From NCBI GenBank assembly GCA_016169945.1, contig JADLSH010000367.1, positions 4,214,001 to 4,278,000 of the forward strand: a stretch of 64,000 nt of DNA, given 5' to 3'. This document shows positions 21,033-32,084 of this stretch, one piece after another. Under the pieces are notes generated by a model. It was not told where the DNA came from. It did no database searches and was given only the letters and a program-made list of their open reading frames with translations. The translations under genes and the position numbers were made by a program. Source of the DNA: Trachythela sp. YZ-2020. Lineage: Eukaryota > Cnidaria > Anthozoa > Malacalcyonacea > Clavulariidae. How positions within the stretch are numbered: position 1 is the stretch's first letter; each line of letters begins with the position of its first letter.

Positions 21033-24000
21033 GTTAAACCTGGAGGATTCCCAGAATAGCGACAGTGGGGATGAAGCAGTTTTTGAAGAAGAGATTGATG
21101 AAGAAGAAAATAGACCAAAGGAGAAGGTAATTTGATTGGAAATTGTAAAATTCAGTCTGCGATAATTCACGATGCTTTTGTTCAACCACAAGCAGAAATT
21201 GATCACAAGAACAGTGAATCTTTAAATCTGATCTAATCGTCTTTATTGCTATGCTAAATTTTATACCGAATACTGACAACCCATATTACAGTCTGTATAG
21301 TATTCTGTATGTAATAAAGTCTCACATACTAAAGTTAGAATATTACAAGTTATAAGAAACTTCGCGTCTTTACTGTACAAGATTTACGACTGCTCATGAA
21401 TGTTGTATATATTACTAATTATCATGCAGATACTTATAATACTGTGCTGTGAAACTCTTAGTACTGGGTAGTAATAAAAGTATTTTGATAAAAGTGTAAC
21501 TGCGTTCTTTACGTTGGTTCAGCAGGCAGCAAATAACGCCAGAGAGTGTGACATTCCCGGCATGTTATTGGCACTGTGTTTTGCTTAATGTTTTGTGAAA
21601 CGTTTTGTGAAACGTTTTGTGAAACGTTTTGTGGTGGAAAAAAACATGAGTGCAAATATAAATATATAAACAGGCAACGTTTTTATTAATAATGCAGTGT
21701 ATTAATGTCATGGACAGTGCACAGTTACATGAATTGTGTCGTTAATAATTGCAAGGCAGGTCTTTCCTAAAATTTAGGATTTACTGTAATAACCAAGAAC
21801 TGCTCATACCAATTCAATTGGTCTCCTATATCTATGTTCAATTGCATAGTAATAAAAAAGCAAATTCAAACATTTTCAAAATTTAGATTGACCAGAAAAA
21901 GCTACATGCAGTAACGATATTATAACAACAGTTATTATTCTCTAATTATTCTTCCAGACGAAGGGCCTTCGCTCGAAACGTCGAAGTTCTTATTGTATTT
22001 TTTAAGGTAGTTTTATGCTTTTATCCTACTCAACCGCCGAATCTACAATTGCACATCCCTATACAACAAGAATACCCAAGTATTGAATGAATGAATGAAG
22101 CCTTTATTTAAAGAGGGTAAAACACAAAATAGTAGTAGTAGTGTAGTAGTAAAACTTTATTTAAAAGTCACACGCTAGCCTCGTCAACTTTAAAGCTGGT
22201 TTCCACGAGGGGCGTGTGAATAACATATTTAAGAACATAATATTATACAATTATATACATTACATACATATTAAATAGTACAATGAACCACATCTACGAT
22301 ACGCTATACTGAACACAAGTATGACAAATAAGGCATGCAATAAATTTAAAAATTGAATACAGAAGAATAGAATTTAATTTAGAAAAAAAATTTTAGGAGG
22401 TATGAGCACGAATTCCGTTTTTGAATATTGTCAATGTATCCGAATTACGCAATGTATGCAAAACACTAATAAACCTGTGGCCCTCAATATTAATTATACT
22501 ATTTCTTAACCCGCCTACATCCTGTCAGCAGTCGTTATTACAATAAAATTATAATTACTGTAAAAGTTATATTAGAATTAAGACAGAATATTTACTTTAG
22601 GTGAAACCAGCTCCTTTGGTAATTGGAGAAGATGAACATCAGTTACAATTTCCTTATGCTCTATGGTTTTCAAAACGACCTCCTGGGAAACAACAGTTCA
22701 ATTATGAAGACAATATAAAACTTGTTGGAAAGTTTGCAACTGTGAGAACAATAGTTATAACAACAGTTATTATTCTCTAATTATTATAATTTTAGCGGGC
22801 ATTGTGGCGTATTTTGCGTGCTAAAATGAACAAAATATATATTTTACCCGCTGAATATATTTTAGTCCGCTGAATTTTAATGAGCGAGTGGAGCGACAGA
22901 AAACAATTGTTTACGTCTTTAACAATTGTTGACAGCAAGTGTCTTTTTTACACTTTTAACGACAAAATGCATGGCTGAAAAACTAAATGAAGAAAAATTT
23001 ATCGATAATCCATTCCAAAAAGACGAGAAGACAATGTCTGTAGACTGTAGTGCCAGAAACTATCAATATAATTATACACAATGGCGAAGTGAATGTACGT
23101 TTGTTTTTATAGTGCAATGAAACTAGCATTATTCAGCCAAACTCAGGCAATTGTACTAAACTAACTCAGTTCATATGTTGCTCAAATAATACTTATAATT
23201 CTTTTTTGTCTTTTGAAAATGGTTTCTGCTAAATATTTAAATATAGTTTCTAAAATTTAGTAAAACAATGCCGGCGTGATGGGCTGTAAGTGCATGCCCT
23301 GTAAAATTATAATAATAGTAATACAGTTGATGTTCTTGGGCATAAATATGTTTTTGGCCCTCCTCAGAACTCATTTTAACCCTGGCTACCCTCGGGCTAA
23401 AATGAGTCTGACTCGGGCCAAAAACATATTTATGCCCGCGAACATCAACTATTTAACAATTAGTCGATTGTTTTAGTAGAAATTTCAAAGAGAAAAACAA
23501 ACACAGAAAGTTATGAGGTCAGTTGAAAAGGCTATAGGACAAAATTCAGCGCTTTTCTCAGCGGCCGGTTATTAAAAACATGCCGGCAAAAGACGAGTGT
23601 CAAAAATATATCGAAAAAACAAACAATTTCGTGAGAAAAATACTTTGGAAGGGCTCAAATACAAAGTAGAATGGTTTTAAAAATATATCACAGCTAGGTT
23701 TTTGCTGAATATAACGATATAAATGAGGATAAAACGAATAATTTTCAAAATAAACACTTGAGTGGTTGAGCCGTACGGAAAAAGTTTTATACATTTCAAC
23801 AGCGAGAAAACGCTGCCTTTCGTGGAAGAAAAATAGTGTATTTGTTATCGCTTACCTTTAAAAATGTCAAAAATATATCCTCCTTTAATTTAGCGGCAGT
23901 TTTTTTCATTTAAAACTTTGAATAAGGCTCAAAAAACGATTTTTGTTTTAAATTCGGCAGCTTGCGAAGAAGCCATTTTGAAAAATAGTGATAGTCACTG

Positions 24001-27000
24001 ACCAGTGACTATCACTTTTTAGAGGCTCAATTTGGACCAATCAGAATGCAGGAAAATCGATAGTCACCTGGAAATTTATACTAAATTGTTATATTATTCT
24101 TTTAGATCGACAGCAAAATAAGGGCTTGAAATATTTTTAAAAAAATGTTGTCCTCTAAAACCCACTCTGCCTCAAAAAGGTTTCTTGGAAACTGACAAAG
24201 TCAAACTAAAAAATGCAAAGAAGAAGCTATTGAGAAATAGCATTTCTGACTATTTAACAATTAGACAACGAGTCCGAGTTGTCTATGAGCGAATAGTCAA
24301 CGAAGGCGAAGCCTGAGTCGACTATTCGCTCATATACAACGAGGACGAGTTGTCTAATTGTTTTAGTATACACCTTGTATAGATATATTAATTTCGAGAA
24401 AATAATCCATACACCGTGTAATTTTTAAAATAATTTAATTCAGTTGTGTTATTTAACCACTCGTGAGCGGCAAGTAAAAGCAGATTTATTAATAAAATAC
24501 GGTTTCTATTTCGTTCCTTGCCATTAAAAATCTTCATGCCATATTTTGTGGCCTTTTTAGTTTTCTCAGGGGTAGAATTTTCTATCAAACTCTCCAAAAA
24601 TTCCTCCGAAACGTCTGAAAAACGAGAGTTTACTGCCATATTTTTTCAGGTTTGTTTTCATTTTTCCCAAACGTTGTCCATCACGAATGGTCAACGGTTG
24701 AGTAGCCAATCAGAATGTAGGATTTGTAATGGACAATGGTTGGGTGTATACTAATAATAAATGGTCGTTACAAGTAGGACCATATCTGACCATATGATTG
24801 CCGATTGCGGCAGAGCAATTAGAATATGTAGGGCGTGGTTCCTCTCTCCTCCGCAGAGGATTTTGTAAATACCACGTGCCTTCTAGCGCAATATCGCACA
24901 GCCTCGGCGTGGTTCCCTCTTTTACGAAGTACAGATCCAGGCAGGGGAGGGAACATTTCAAGATTCATCACTAGCCAATGATAGTTCGTCTGGGGGTGTT
25001 GGAGACTGCATGAGAGGCGAGTGGAACTGAAGAAATTATATATATTACTTTTTCTGAACTTTTTTATCCAAGGTTGAACAGTTTTGGTCTCTGTACAGTT
25101 GGTTGGTTCACCCCAGTGAGTTAACTGGACATTGTGATTATCATCTGTTCAAGGACGGAATTAAACCAATGTGGGAGGTACTTACTGTAGATATAGTATT
25201 AACTGTAGTTGATTTCAAGTTTCTTTCTAGTTGTCATGCATTCATTCAATATACAGTGTTAACTAAGTGTTTTGATGAATCATACTAGTCTGATATATAC
25301 TGTACTTCGATTTTCAGTTATTAACAATATACAATACTTTGCTGATATTCATATCAGAATAACCAAAACCACATTAAACAACGAGTTGTAGTCTTGGAAT
25401 TGGTTTTGTTGATGTTTGCTGTAGGATGAAGCAAATAAGCGTGGTGGGAAATGGATTGTCAGGCTAAAGAAAGGATTGGCATCAAGATTTTGGGAAAATC
25501 TAGTAAGAAATATACTAACAATAATTATCGTCGTTTTATTTGACTTGGCATGTATGTATATTGAGAGGTTATCTCTGGGTTATTCTATATATCTGGTACG
25601 AATCTGGGATACAAATTAACTTTATTTGCATGGAATACAAAATCGTTATTGAGAACGTCAAATCTGAACAACGTGTTATCCCCATTATATATAGTTACTC
25701 AAATCACGAATGATTTCTGTTCGTTTGCCACTGTAACTACAGTTTTTATTGATTTTTGCTTTAGATATTAGCAATTTTAGGCGAGCAATTTATGGTTGGC
25801 GATGAGATTTGTGGTGCTGTTATTTCTATTCGATTCCAGGTACAGTTGAGTCTGATTTATTCTAGTTGCCTTGGCACTCTGCACTAAGCCAAATGTTTTT
25901 TGTACGTTAAGTTGGGCCTATATATAAGCATATGCCTGTATGCGCTTGTTTAGTCAAAATCACCGTTTATAAGTGCATCCGCCTATAAAAATCCGCAAAT
26001 ATGTAGGCGCACCCGCTCTCCTTCAGAATGAACCATTAAAATAGATGATACATGATGCATGTAAGACGTATAGTATACGTACATATTGACATATTCATTT
26101 TGTTCTTGTATTTCATACTCAACAAAAAAATTGTGTAAATTTCATACAACAAAATTCAAATATCGTTTACAGTTTTTCAATTTCTCTGGAATTTCACATT
26201 CTGTATCATTAAAGTATATCTTGAAAGAATAAACAAAACAATAAACGCATTTAACGCAAGATGAACATTGTTGCCGTTACTATAACTATGACACTTAACA
26301 TTTATATATTCATGGCAGCCACTGAGTTTTCAACCGTTTACCATAAGAAGTTTGTATACATATAAAGTTCTTTGAACAGTATTTGTCTAACGTAAATTTT
26401 GATCACTTAAATTAACTACAGGCACATGCACCTATATTCGGGTATAAGCGCATGCGCCTTATCTGGGAGGCGCTTAACTGGGAAAGACTTTAGCTTGGAC
26501 TGGCGTATAAAATTAAAAAGTGATAAGACTTGATTTTTCCACACAAATAATGTGGTAAAGATGCATGTTTCGTAGTTCGTACTTCAAAATTGATCAAGAA
26601 TTTACATCTATAATTTTCGTATAGGAAGATATTATATCCATATGGAATCGAACGTCCAGTGATCAAGCTGTAACCACTAGAATAAGGTAGTTAAACATCT
26701 ACTTTAATAACTTTGTTTTCATGTGTTCAGCAGCTCAGGTATATTAATTGGATAATATTATATTGTGTGAAAATTTAACAGCTATAGTTTCCTTTCAAAA
26801 TTTTAGTTAGCCCTTACCAGATCTATTTGTTTTATTTTAGAGATACCTTAAAGCGTGTTTTAAGTTTACCAATGAACACTATTATGGAGTATAAGACGCA
26901 TGACAACAGCATCAAGTAAGAGTTCACTTGTACTCTTTTGTACAGTACGTGTCTACGTGAAAGAGATAATGAGTATAGAGGGGGGGGGGGGGCAGTGTAT

Positions 27001-27307
27001 TGAAATGGACAATTTATTTTATTGATCAACTTAGTAATTTAGTATGTGGTCTCGGCAAACTCTTTGGAGAATGGAGACCATATATACTACGATAATTAAA
27101 TTGACATTTCTTCAGTAAAATGCATTAAAGTATGACCAAGCTTTAGTATAATTACGTAGGACGATTATTTTTACAATGAATGCTTCATTTCCTGTATATA
27201 TATATACTCATACACACAACCCGGTTAATACGAATATCTCGAGATCTTTATTTCTTTTTTCAAGGGACAATTCAAGTTTCAGGAATACAGCTATATTTTC
27301 AAGTTAG
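21033..27307 (+). CDS. EIF4E2: eIF4E2/4EHP-like cap-binding protein, copy 1 (first exon not found)
   Basis: Eight exons: 21033-21126, 22601-22741, 25073-25177, 25425-25502, 25765-25839, 26625-26686, 26841-26915 and 27265-27307. Phases agree at every junction. The acidic N-terminal exon (DSGDEAVFEEEIDEEE) leads to FPYALWFSKRPPG, FATVEQFWSLYSWLVHP, GIKPMWEDEANKRGGKWIVRL, GLASRFWENL, MVGDEICGAVISIRFQ and MEYKTHDNSIK, which match the class II eIF4E (4EHP) layout. The Trp of PMWE and the Tyr of NYED are expected cap-sandwich residues. The last exon adds 13 residues (DNSSFRN...) to a stop; it is the least certain. The protein would bind capped mRNA as a translational repressor. LINE B lies 57 bases past the stop in this copy only. 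Confidence 0.88.
21955..22070 (+). mobile_element. Penelope-like 3' end with degenerate hammerhead-like motif
   Basis: CAGACGA AGGGCCTTCGCTC GAAA CGTC at 21955-21982 follows the minimal hammerhead layout (CUGANGA, stem II, GAAA, stem III). Stem II can be GGGC/GCTC. The core U of CUGANGA is A here. Such motifs mark Penelope-like elements. Copy 2 has a further decayed form at 57825-57851. It lies in the first recognised intron of the eIF4E2-like gene. Confidence 0.5.
22083..22445 (-). mobile_element. Two LINE 3' ends, minus strand
   Basis: Read on the minus strand, one fragment ends CTTTAAATAAAGGCTTCATTCATTCATTCAA (outer). A second, nested one ends CTTTTAAATAAAGTTTTACTACTACACTACTAC and includes the GCCCCTCGTGGAAACCAGC type of 3' region. 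Short tandem tails in place of poly-A are typical of CR1/L2-like LINEs. The nested fragment (about 22131-22445) is absent from copy 2. Confidence 0.6.
23326..23449. repeat. 124-bp near-perfect palindrome (MITE-like), copy 1
   Basis: GTTGATGTTCTTGGGCATAA at the left is matched by the inverse TTATGCCCGCGAACATCAAC at the right, with arms of about 55 bases (ATATGTTTTTGGCCC / GGGCCAAAAACATAT). Present in copy 2 at 58957-59079. It lies in the intron after the second recognised exon of the eIF4E2-like gene. Confidence 0.85.
23452..24084. mobile_element. Copy-1-specific insertion, TTTAACAATTAG...TATACTAA family
   Basis: Copy 2 reads straight through the site (CATCAACTATATTGTTATA). The insertion starts TTTAACAATTAG, has ATTGTTTTAGTA soon after, and ends TATACTAA. 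It contains a GTGATAGTCACTGACCAGTGACTATCAC palindrome near 23986. Its ends match the second insertion at 24251, so both belong to one non-autonomous family. No coding content is visible. Confidence 0.65.
24251..24754. mobile_element. Second insertion of the same family, with a small ORF
   Basis: Absent from copy 2 (TTCTGACTGTTAATAAATGG). It opens with a 120-bp hairpin (TTAACAATTAGACAACGAG ... GTTGTCTAATTG) and ends GGTGTATACTAA, which is the inverse of TTAGTATACACC at the far side of that hairpin. A minus-strand frame lies between. With 23452-24084 it makes two insertions of one family within 0.8 kb of the same intron. Confidence 0.65.
24388..24639 (-). pseudogene. Truncated Crypton/ZMYM2-KIAA1958-like N-terminus
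   Basis: An 83-codon frame starting MAVNSRFSDVSEEFLESLIE and running through TKKATKYGMKIFNGKE. The pattern (RF.D.SEE.....LIE......TKKATKYGM.IF) resembles the N-terminal helical region of tyrosine-recombinase-like proteins related to Cryptons and vertebrate ZMYM2/KIAA1958. The recombinase domain is absent. The resemblance is from memory and moderate; it would make the surrounding insertion an internally deleted transposon. Confidence 0.35.
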
Positions 27308-27363
27308 CCTAGTCTGGAAATGATTGTATCTCAATTGTGTTTCTGAGTGACTGCAGTGAAACT

Positions 27364-27594
27364 CGCATCTACGTCAATGAGAGCCTTACGCAGAAAAACA
27401 GAGCGTTGCTTAAAGAAGTGAAATCATTCAAGCGTCAGTTTGATTTCAAATTTGCATGGACAAGACAAGGCAAGGTGTTACTCCGGAAATCAGATGATCC
27501 TTCGTCAAAAGTATTTGCATTCTCCACAACAGCAGAGTTCAGAAGATTTTATGAAGCGGATCAATCCTACCAACGTCAAACGAGAGAGGACTAA
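27364..27594 (+). pseudogene. LINE B ORF1 C-terminal domain
   Basis: The remaining 76 codons include ETRIYVNESLTQKN, KRQFDFKFAWTRQGKVLLRK and a closing Phe-Arg-Arg-Phe. The IY.NE.LT...FKFAWT..GKV.VRK pattern is the C-terminal domain shared by many LINE ORF1 proteins and the baculovirus FP protein family. The host-element junction falls in its first codons, so the N-terminal part was lost at insertion. The apparent upstream start at 27337 is flanking DNA. Confidence 0.7.
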
Positions 27595-27644
27595 AACGTG
27601 TTAATCAGATAAGTGTAATTACCTACTAAAAACTATTAATATAA

Positions 27645-30600
27645 ATGTTTATGTCTGTATTGCCTTTTAGTCATCTTGATGATGACGAGTTTAACCTTAT
27701 GATTTATGAATTTGCAAACGGGCCAGTAAATTTTGACTTTGATAGGCTCAGTCTAGCTTGGAATTTAATCCGCTACTATCCGGTTTTAATAAAGGCTTGG
27801 CCCTTTCCAATGATTTAGATCCAGATTCAAACTTCTACGTTGATGTATCCAATTGCGATTTTTACACTGAATATAAATTGAACGAGAAACTATCTCAATC
27901 CTTATTGACAGATTCCAATAACTTTTCACTCTTTCATCTAAATATTCGAAGTCTCTCGCGGAATTTTGATAATTTAACCAATTTAATTGCTAATAATGAA
28001 CCTCGATTCTCAATTATTGGTATTACAGAGACTTGGCTTCGCGAAGTACAACATAGCGTTGATATAGACGGGTACAATTTTGTCCATGATTTCCGGCCTA
28101 ATAAACCGGGTGGTGGCGTTGGTCTCTACTTGAAATCAGAATTTGAATTTAGAATTCGACCTGACCTTGTTTTGGGGGACGGGAAGTGCGCGGAAAGTAT
28201 GTTTGTTGAAATAAATAGCCTGAAAGAGAAAAATATCGTCATTGGGGTTATATATCGACCTCCTGACCAAAGTGTTGTTGACTTTATTCGTGATTTAAAT
28301 TTACTAATGGCCAAAATTTCAAAAGAAAATAAACTTTGTTTTATAATGGGTGATTTCAACTTAAACTTACTCAATTGTCACTCCCATCAATATACAAGTG
28401 AATTTCTTGATATCATGTATTCTAACATGTTTTTCCCGCTGATAACACGTCCGACAAGAATTACCTCACACACCGCTACCCTTATCGATATATTTACCAA
28501 CAAAATGGATAATTATTTGTTTAGCGGTTTGCTGGTTACTGATATTTCCGACCACCTACCAATATTTTGCTATTACACTGAGAAGTCAACTACACCTGAC
28601 AATGAATTCATTGTCTTTCGTGACAAGTGTAAAACAAACAAATTAAAATTTCAAGAATGCTTAAAGAACACAACTTGGGAAAATCTAGAGGGTTATAATG
28701 ATCCGAAATTTGCATATGAAAATTTTCTACGCAAATTTACATCCATTTATAATTCTTGCTTTCCATTAAAAAGGGTTAAAACAAATAAGTACTTACACAA
28801 ACCCTGGCTATCCAAGGGCATATTGAAAGCAATAAATACAAAAAATAAATTATACAAGAAATTCCTCCGTGTTCCAACATTTGTTAATGAAAATTATTAC
28901 AAAAAGTATAAAAATAAATTAAACCATTTGATAAGGATTTCGTCGTCATTATGAAACAAAACTTGAATCTGTCAAAACAAACATTAAGAGTACTTGGAAA
29001 CTTTTAAATGAAGTAATCAACAAGAAAAGGAGGAACAAAAAACTACCATTGTCATTTTCTACTGATATTGGTGATGTTTCAAACCCAGTGAACATTGCAA
29101 ATCGATTCTGTGATTACTTTACCAATATTGGCTCAAATTTAGCAAACAACATTCCTGCCTCATCCCGTACCCCCATTTCTTTTCTGCCTGGTGAATACGT
29201 AAATTCATTATTTCTTCAACCAGTTGAACAAACTGAAGTTATTGAAATTATTAAATCTCTTCGTTCGGAGACTGCTGCTGGTCATGACAAAATACCAATG
29301 TGGTCTATAAAAGATTCCATTGATTTTATTGGAAAACCGCTGACAGACATAATCAATTTATCTATCGAATCTGGAATTGTTCCGGATCAAATGAAGATTG
29401 CTCGTGTTATACCAATATTTAAGTCAGGCATGGATAGCTTATTTCAAAATTACAGGCCCGTTTCTGGTTCTACCGATCTTCTCAAAATTATTAGAGAGGG
29501 TTGTGTTCAATCGTTTGAACAATTATATTAACCATTATGATGTTCTATTTGATAATCAATACGGCTTTAGAAAAAATAAATCTACTTCACTAGCTTTACT
29601 TGACCTAATAGATAAGATAACATCTGCAATTGACGAACAAGACTATGCAGCGGGGATCTTTTTAGACTTATCTAAGGCATTTGACACAGTTAATCATGAA
29701 ATTCTCTTTGAAAAACTTAATCATTATGGTATTCGTGGCCTAGCACTTGATTGGATAAAAGATTATTTTTTTAACCGACAACAATATGTTGAATTCAATG
29801 GTGCTATTTCCTCGTTTAATGCCATTAGGTGTGGAGTACCTCAGGGGTCGGTCCTTGGACCACTTTTATTTCTGATATATATCAATGATATCTGTAATGT
29901 TTCAGATGCATTGGAATTAGTCTTATTTGCTGATGATACCAATATATTTTTTAAACATAGAGATTTATCCTGCTTGACTAACTTAATAAATGTTGAGTTA
30001 CTGAAGTTATCTGAATGGTTTAAAGCCAATAAATTATCGTTAAACATAAAGAAATCAAATTATATTATTTTTAAACCACGGCAAAAGAGACAAATTACCG
30101 ATTTGCCGTTGTTTATAAATGATCATAAATTAGAGCGTACTAATCATGTTGTGTTCCTCGGAGTGATTCTGGATGAACATTTGTCTTGGACACTTCACAT
30201 TTCTCATATTGCCAGCAAAATATCTCGTTCAATTGGTATAATATATCGATCAAGTTTTTGTCTTCCCAATTCAGCTCTACGTACTTTATATTATGCACTT
30301 GTTTATCCTTATTTACAATACTGTGTAACAGTGTGGGGTTCAACCTACCCTTCCAAATTAAATCGTCTCTTATTGCTCCAAAAACGGGTGATAAGAATGA
30401 TCAGCAAGGCAGCATTTGATGCACACACTGATCCATTATTTAAAGATCTTCGAATATTTAAATTTAAAGATATTTACTTTTTCAATTTGGCCAAATTTAT
30501 GTTCTTATTCATGAACAATATGCTTCCTCGAAATTTTGAAACTTGGTTGTTACGAGTGAATCAAGTGCATGATTATAATCTGCGAAGCTCTGAATTGCTC

Positions 30601-30753
30601 TATGTACCATTGTGTAGAACAAATATACGACAATTTTCAGTTTCCTATCAAGGGCCAAGTTTTTTTAATACGCTCAGTAGTGATATCCGCAATGCCCTAA
30701 CTCTTTCACAATTTACATTCAAATTAAAAAACTTTTTATTTTCTCGTTTGTAA
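27645..30753 (+). pseudogene. LINE B ORF2: endonuclease plus reverse transcriptase, broken
   Basis: The first ATG is at 27645. Frame breaks lie near 27752, 28937 and 29470. The endonuclease shows HLNIRSLSR, ITETWL, GGGVGLYL, GVIYRPP, GDFNLNLL and SDHLPI. The RT shows FLDLSKAFD near 29665, CGVPQGSVLGPLLF near 29830 and the catalytic FADDTN near 29928, then a thumb region to 30753. All catalytic motifs survive; only small indels disrupt the frame. Decay is mild, consistent with an insertion after the 31-kb duplication. Confidence 0.92.
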
Positions 30754-31013
30754 AAATACTTTATCAGAAAATAGGATAATTATATGTTAATTACGATTAT
30801 GCGTACCTCTGACTGCCACTGTACGTACTACTCTATAAATTGTAATTATTATAAGTGAGGAAGCCCATAATTTAATAAGCCTTATGGTTTCTATTTGGGT
30901 TTCCTCGCCACATTTATTATCTTTGTATATACAACTTCTGATGTATTTTTTTGTGGCAAATAATAAATTGAATTGAATTGAATTGAATTGAACTGGAATG
31001 GATATTTGAATTG

Positions 31014-32081
31014 CGTGGACTGTAACCCCTCTGAGACTGATGAAGACATTTTAGCTAGTTTCTAAACGAGCATTGCTTTCTAATCCCATTTTCAAAGTGT
31101 TAAAATGGTAAAATACAGACACCTGCGCCGGTTAGCTTGTCTATTGGATAAGTGGAAAACAGGGAACAAATATCGTAATGATACATTTATTTGACAACCT
31201 GCAATCTAAAATCTTTCTTTTAGAATAACAAAATCATGCACGTACAAGCACGTACACTTCAACTTACCTTTAGTTAGTTATTTGAAATTTAGGTCAGGTC
31301 CACCTTTTTAGGTTTCAAAGTTTCCAACTTTGCAGTATTGTTATGCGGCAAAAATTCACACGAGTAAGGCATTCAGTCAGTGTTGCCGTCGTGCTGAAGC
31401 AGACATCCAAACATAGAAATAAAATCGATATATTTTTAAAACGGCTGAATGTATCGCAATATAGTTTAATGCCGTTCTTCATTAGCCTTAGGAAAATTCA
31501 ATCAAGCAATCCAAACGTTTTCAACTAGTTCGGTATCCTCTGTAGGTCTCGCAGAAGATGCGTGTCATTATTCGCCGCCATGTGTAAATTTGTGAGACCT
31601 AGACTCTTGTCGCGGACATAATGTGGTATTTCTCCAAGACGACGCGACTAATCCCTTAACGGTTTCATGCTGGTCTTGATTAATATCAAAGCAATAAATT
31701 CTATAAATTTCCGACCTTCCAAGTCATTCTGTTTTGCTTATATTTCGTGCATAACAAGTCTTGTCGATGCGCGTCAGCCTGCAACAAACTCGAAACTGAG
31801 GGAGGACGTTCGCATACGAAACAGAATATCTCGTCAACACGAAGCTGTTTTTCTATAATATTTCGTGCCGTTCTTCGTTAATACCAGGAGCATTGAATTT
31901 GTCAAAATTCATTCACTTTTCCTGTTTAGTTTTTAGTGTAGAGTGAACAAAAGCCAATAACATCGCGGTACGCACCCCCCTGATCCGCCGGTCAAAACAA
32001 AACTGCATTAATCCGCTATTAATCCAACATTATACGTCCATAACATTGGGAAAATCCCGCGCATTAATAGCGGGTTAATGC
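31014..32081. other. Copy 2 start, unassigned
   Basis: Collinear with 1-1280 without the hAT-like MITE. The empty site for that MITE is at about 32034 and the TTAA empty site is near 32075. No gene is recognised beyond the small frames noted for copy 1. Confidence 0.5.
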
Positions 32082-32084
32082 AAG

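Larger units (their letters stand above)
27364..30990 (+). mobile_element. LINE retrotransposon B, 5'-truncated
   Basis: Inserted in copy 1 only; copy 2 has the empty site at 61830-61833. AACT is duplicated at 27360-27363 and 30991-30994. The 3' end is a (TTGAA)n tail rather than poly-A. It starts inside ORF1 and carries an endonuclease-RT frame broken in at least three places. Domain order and tail suggest the jockey/CR1/L2 assemblage. It lies 57 bases behind the last exon of the eIF4E2-like gene, in the same orientation. Confidence 0.92.
1..31013. repeat. 31-kb tandem duplication, copy 1
   Basis: The sequence beginning CGTGGACTGTGACCCC at 1 recurs at 31014 and 61853, and everything downstream recurs in the same order and orientation. 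Collagen-like, S28 and eIF4E2-like exons all have a partner about 31-36 kb further on. Copies differ by scattered substitutions, small indels and large insertions. The window starts inside the array, so the true unit boundary is arbitrary. Copy 1 carries two LINEs and three MITE-type insertions that copy 2 lacks. Confidence 0.95.

Noticed and set aside
22926..23120. Small frame starting MLTASVFF with a NYQYNYTQW stretch
   Set aside because: Copy 2 has an insertion that brings a stop into the same frame (near 58560), so it is not conserved; it is probably transposon-derived intron sequence.
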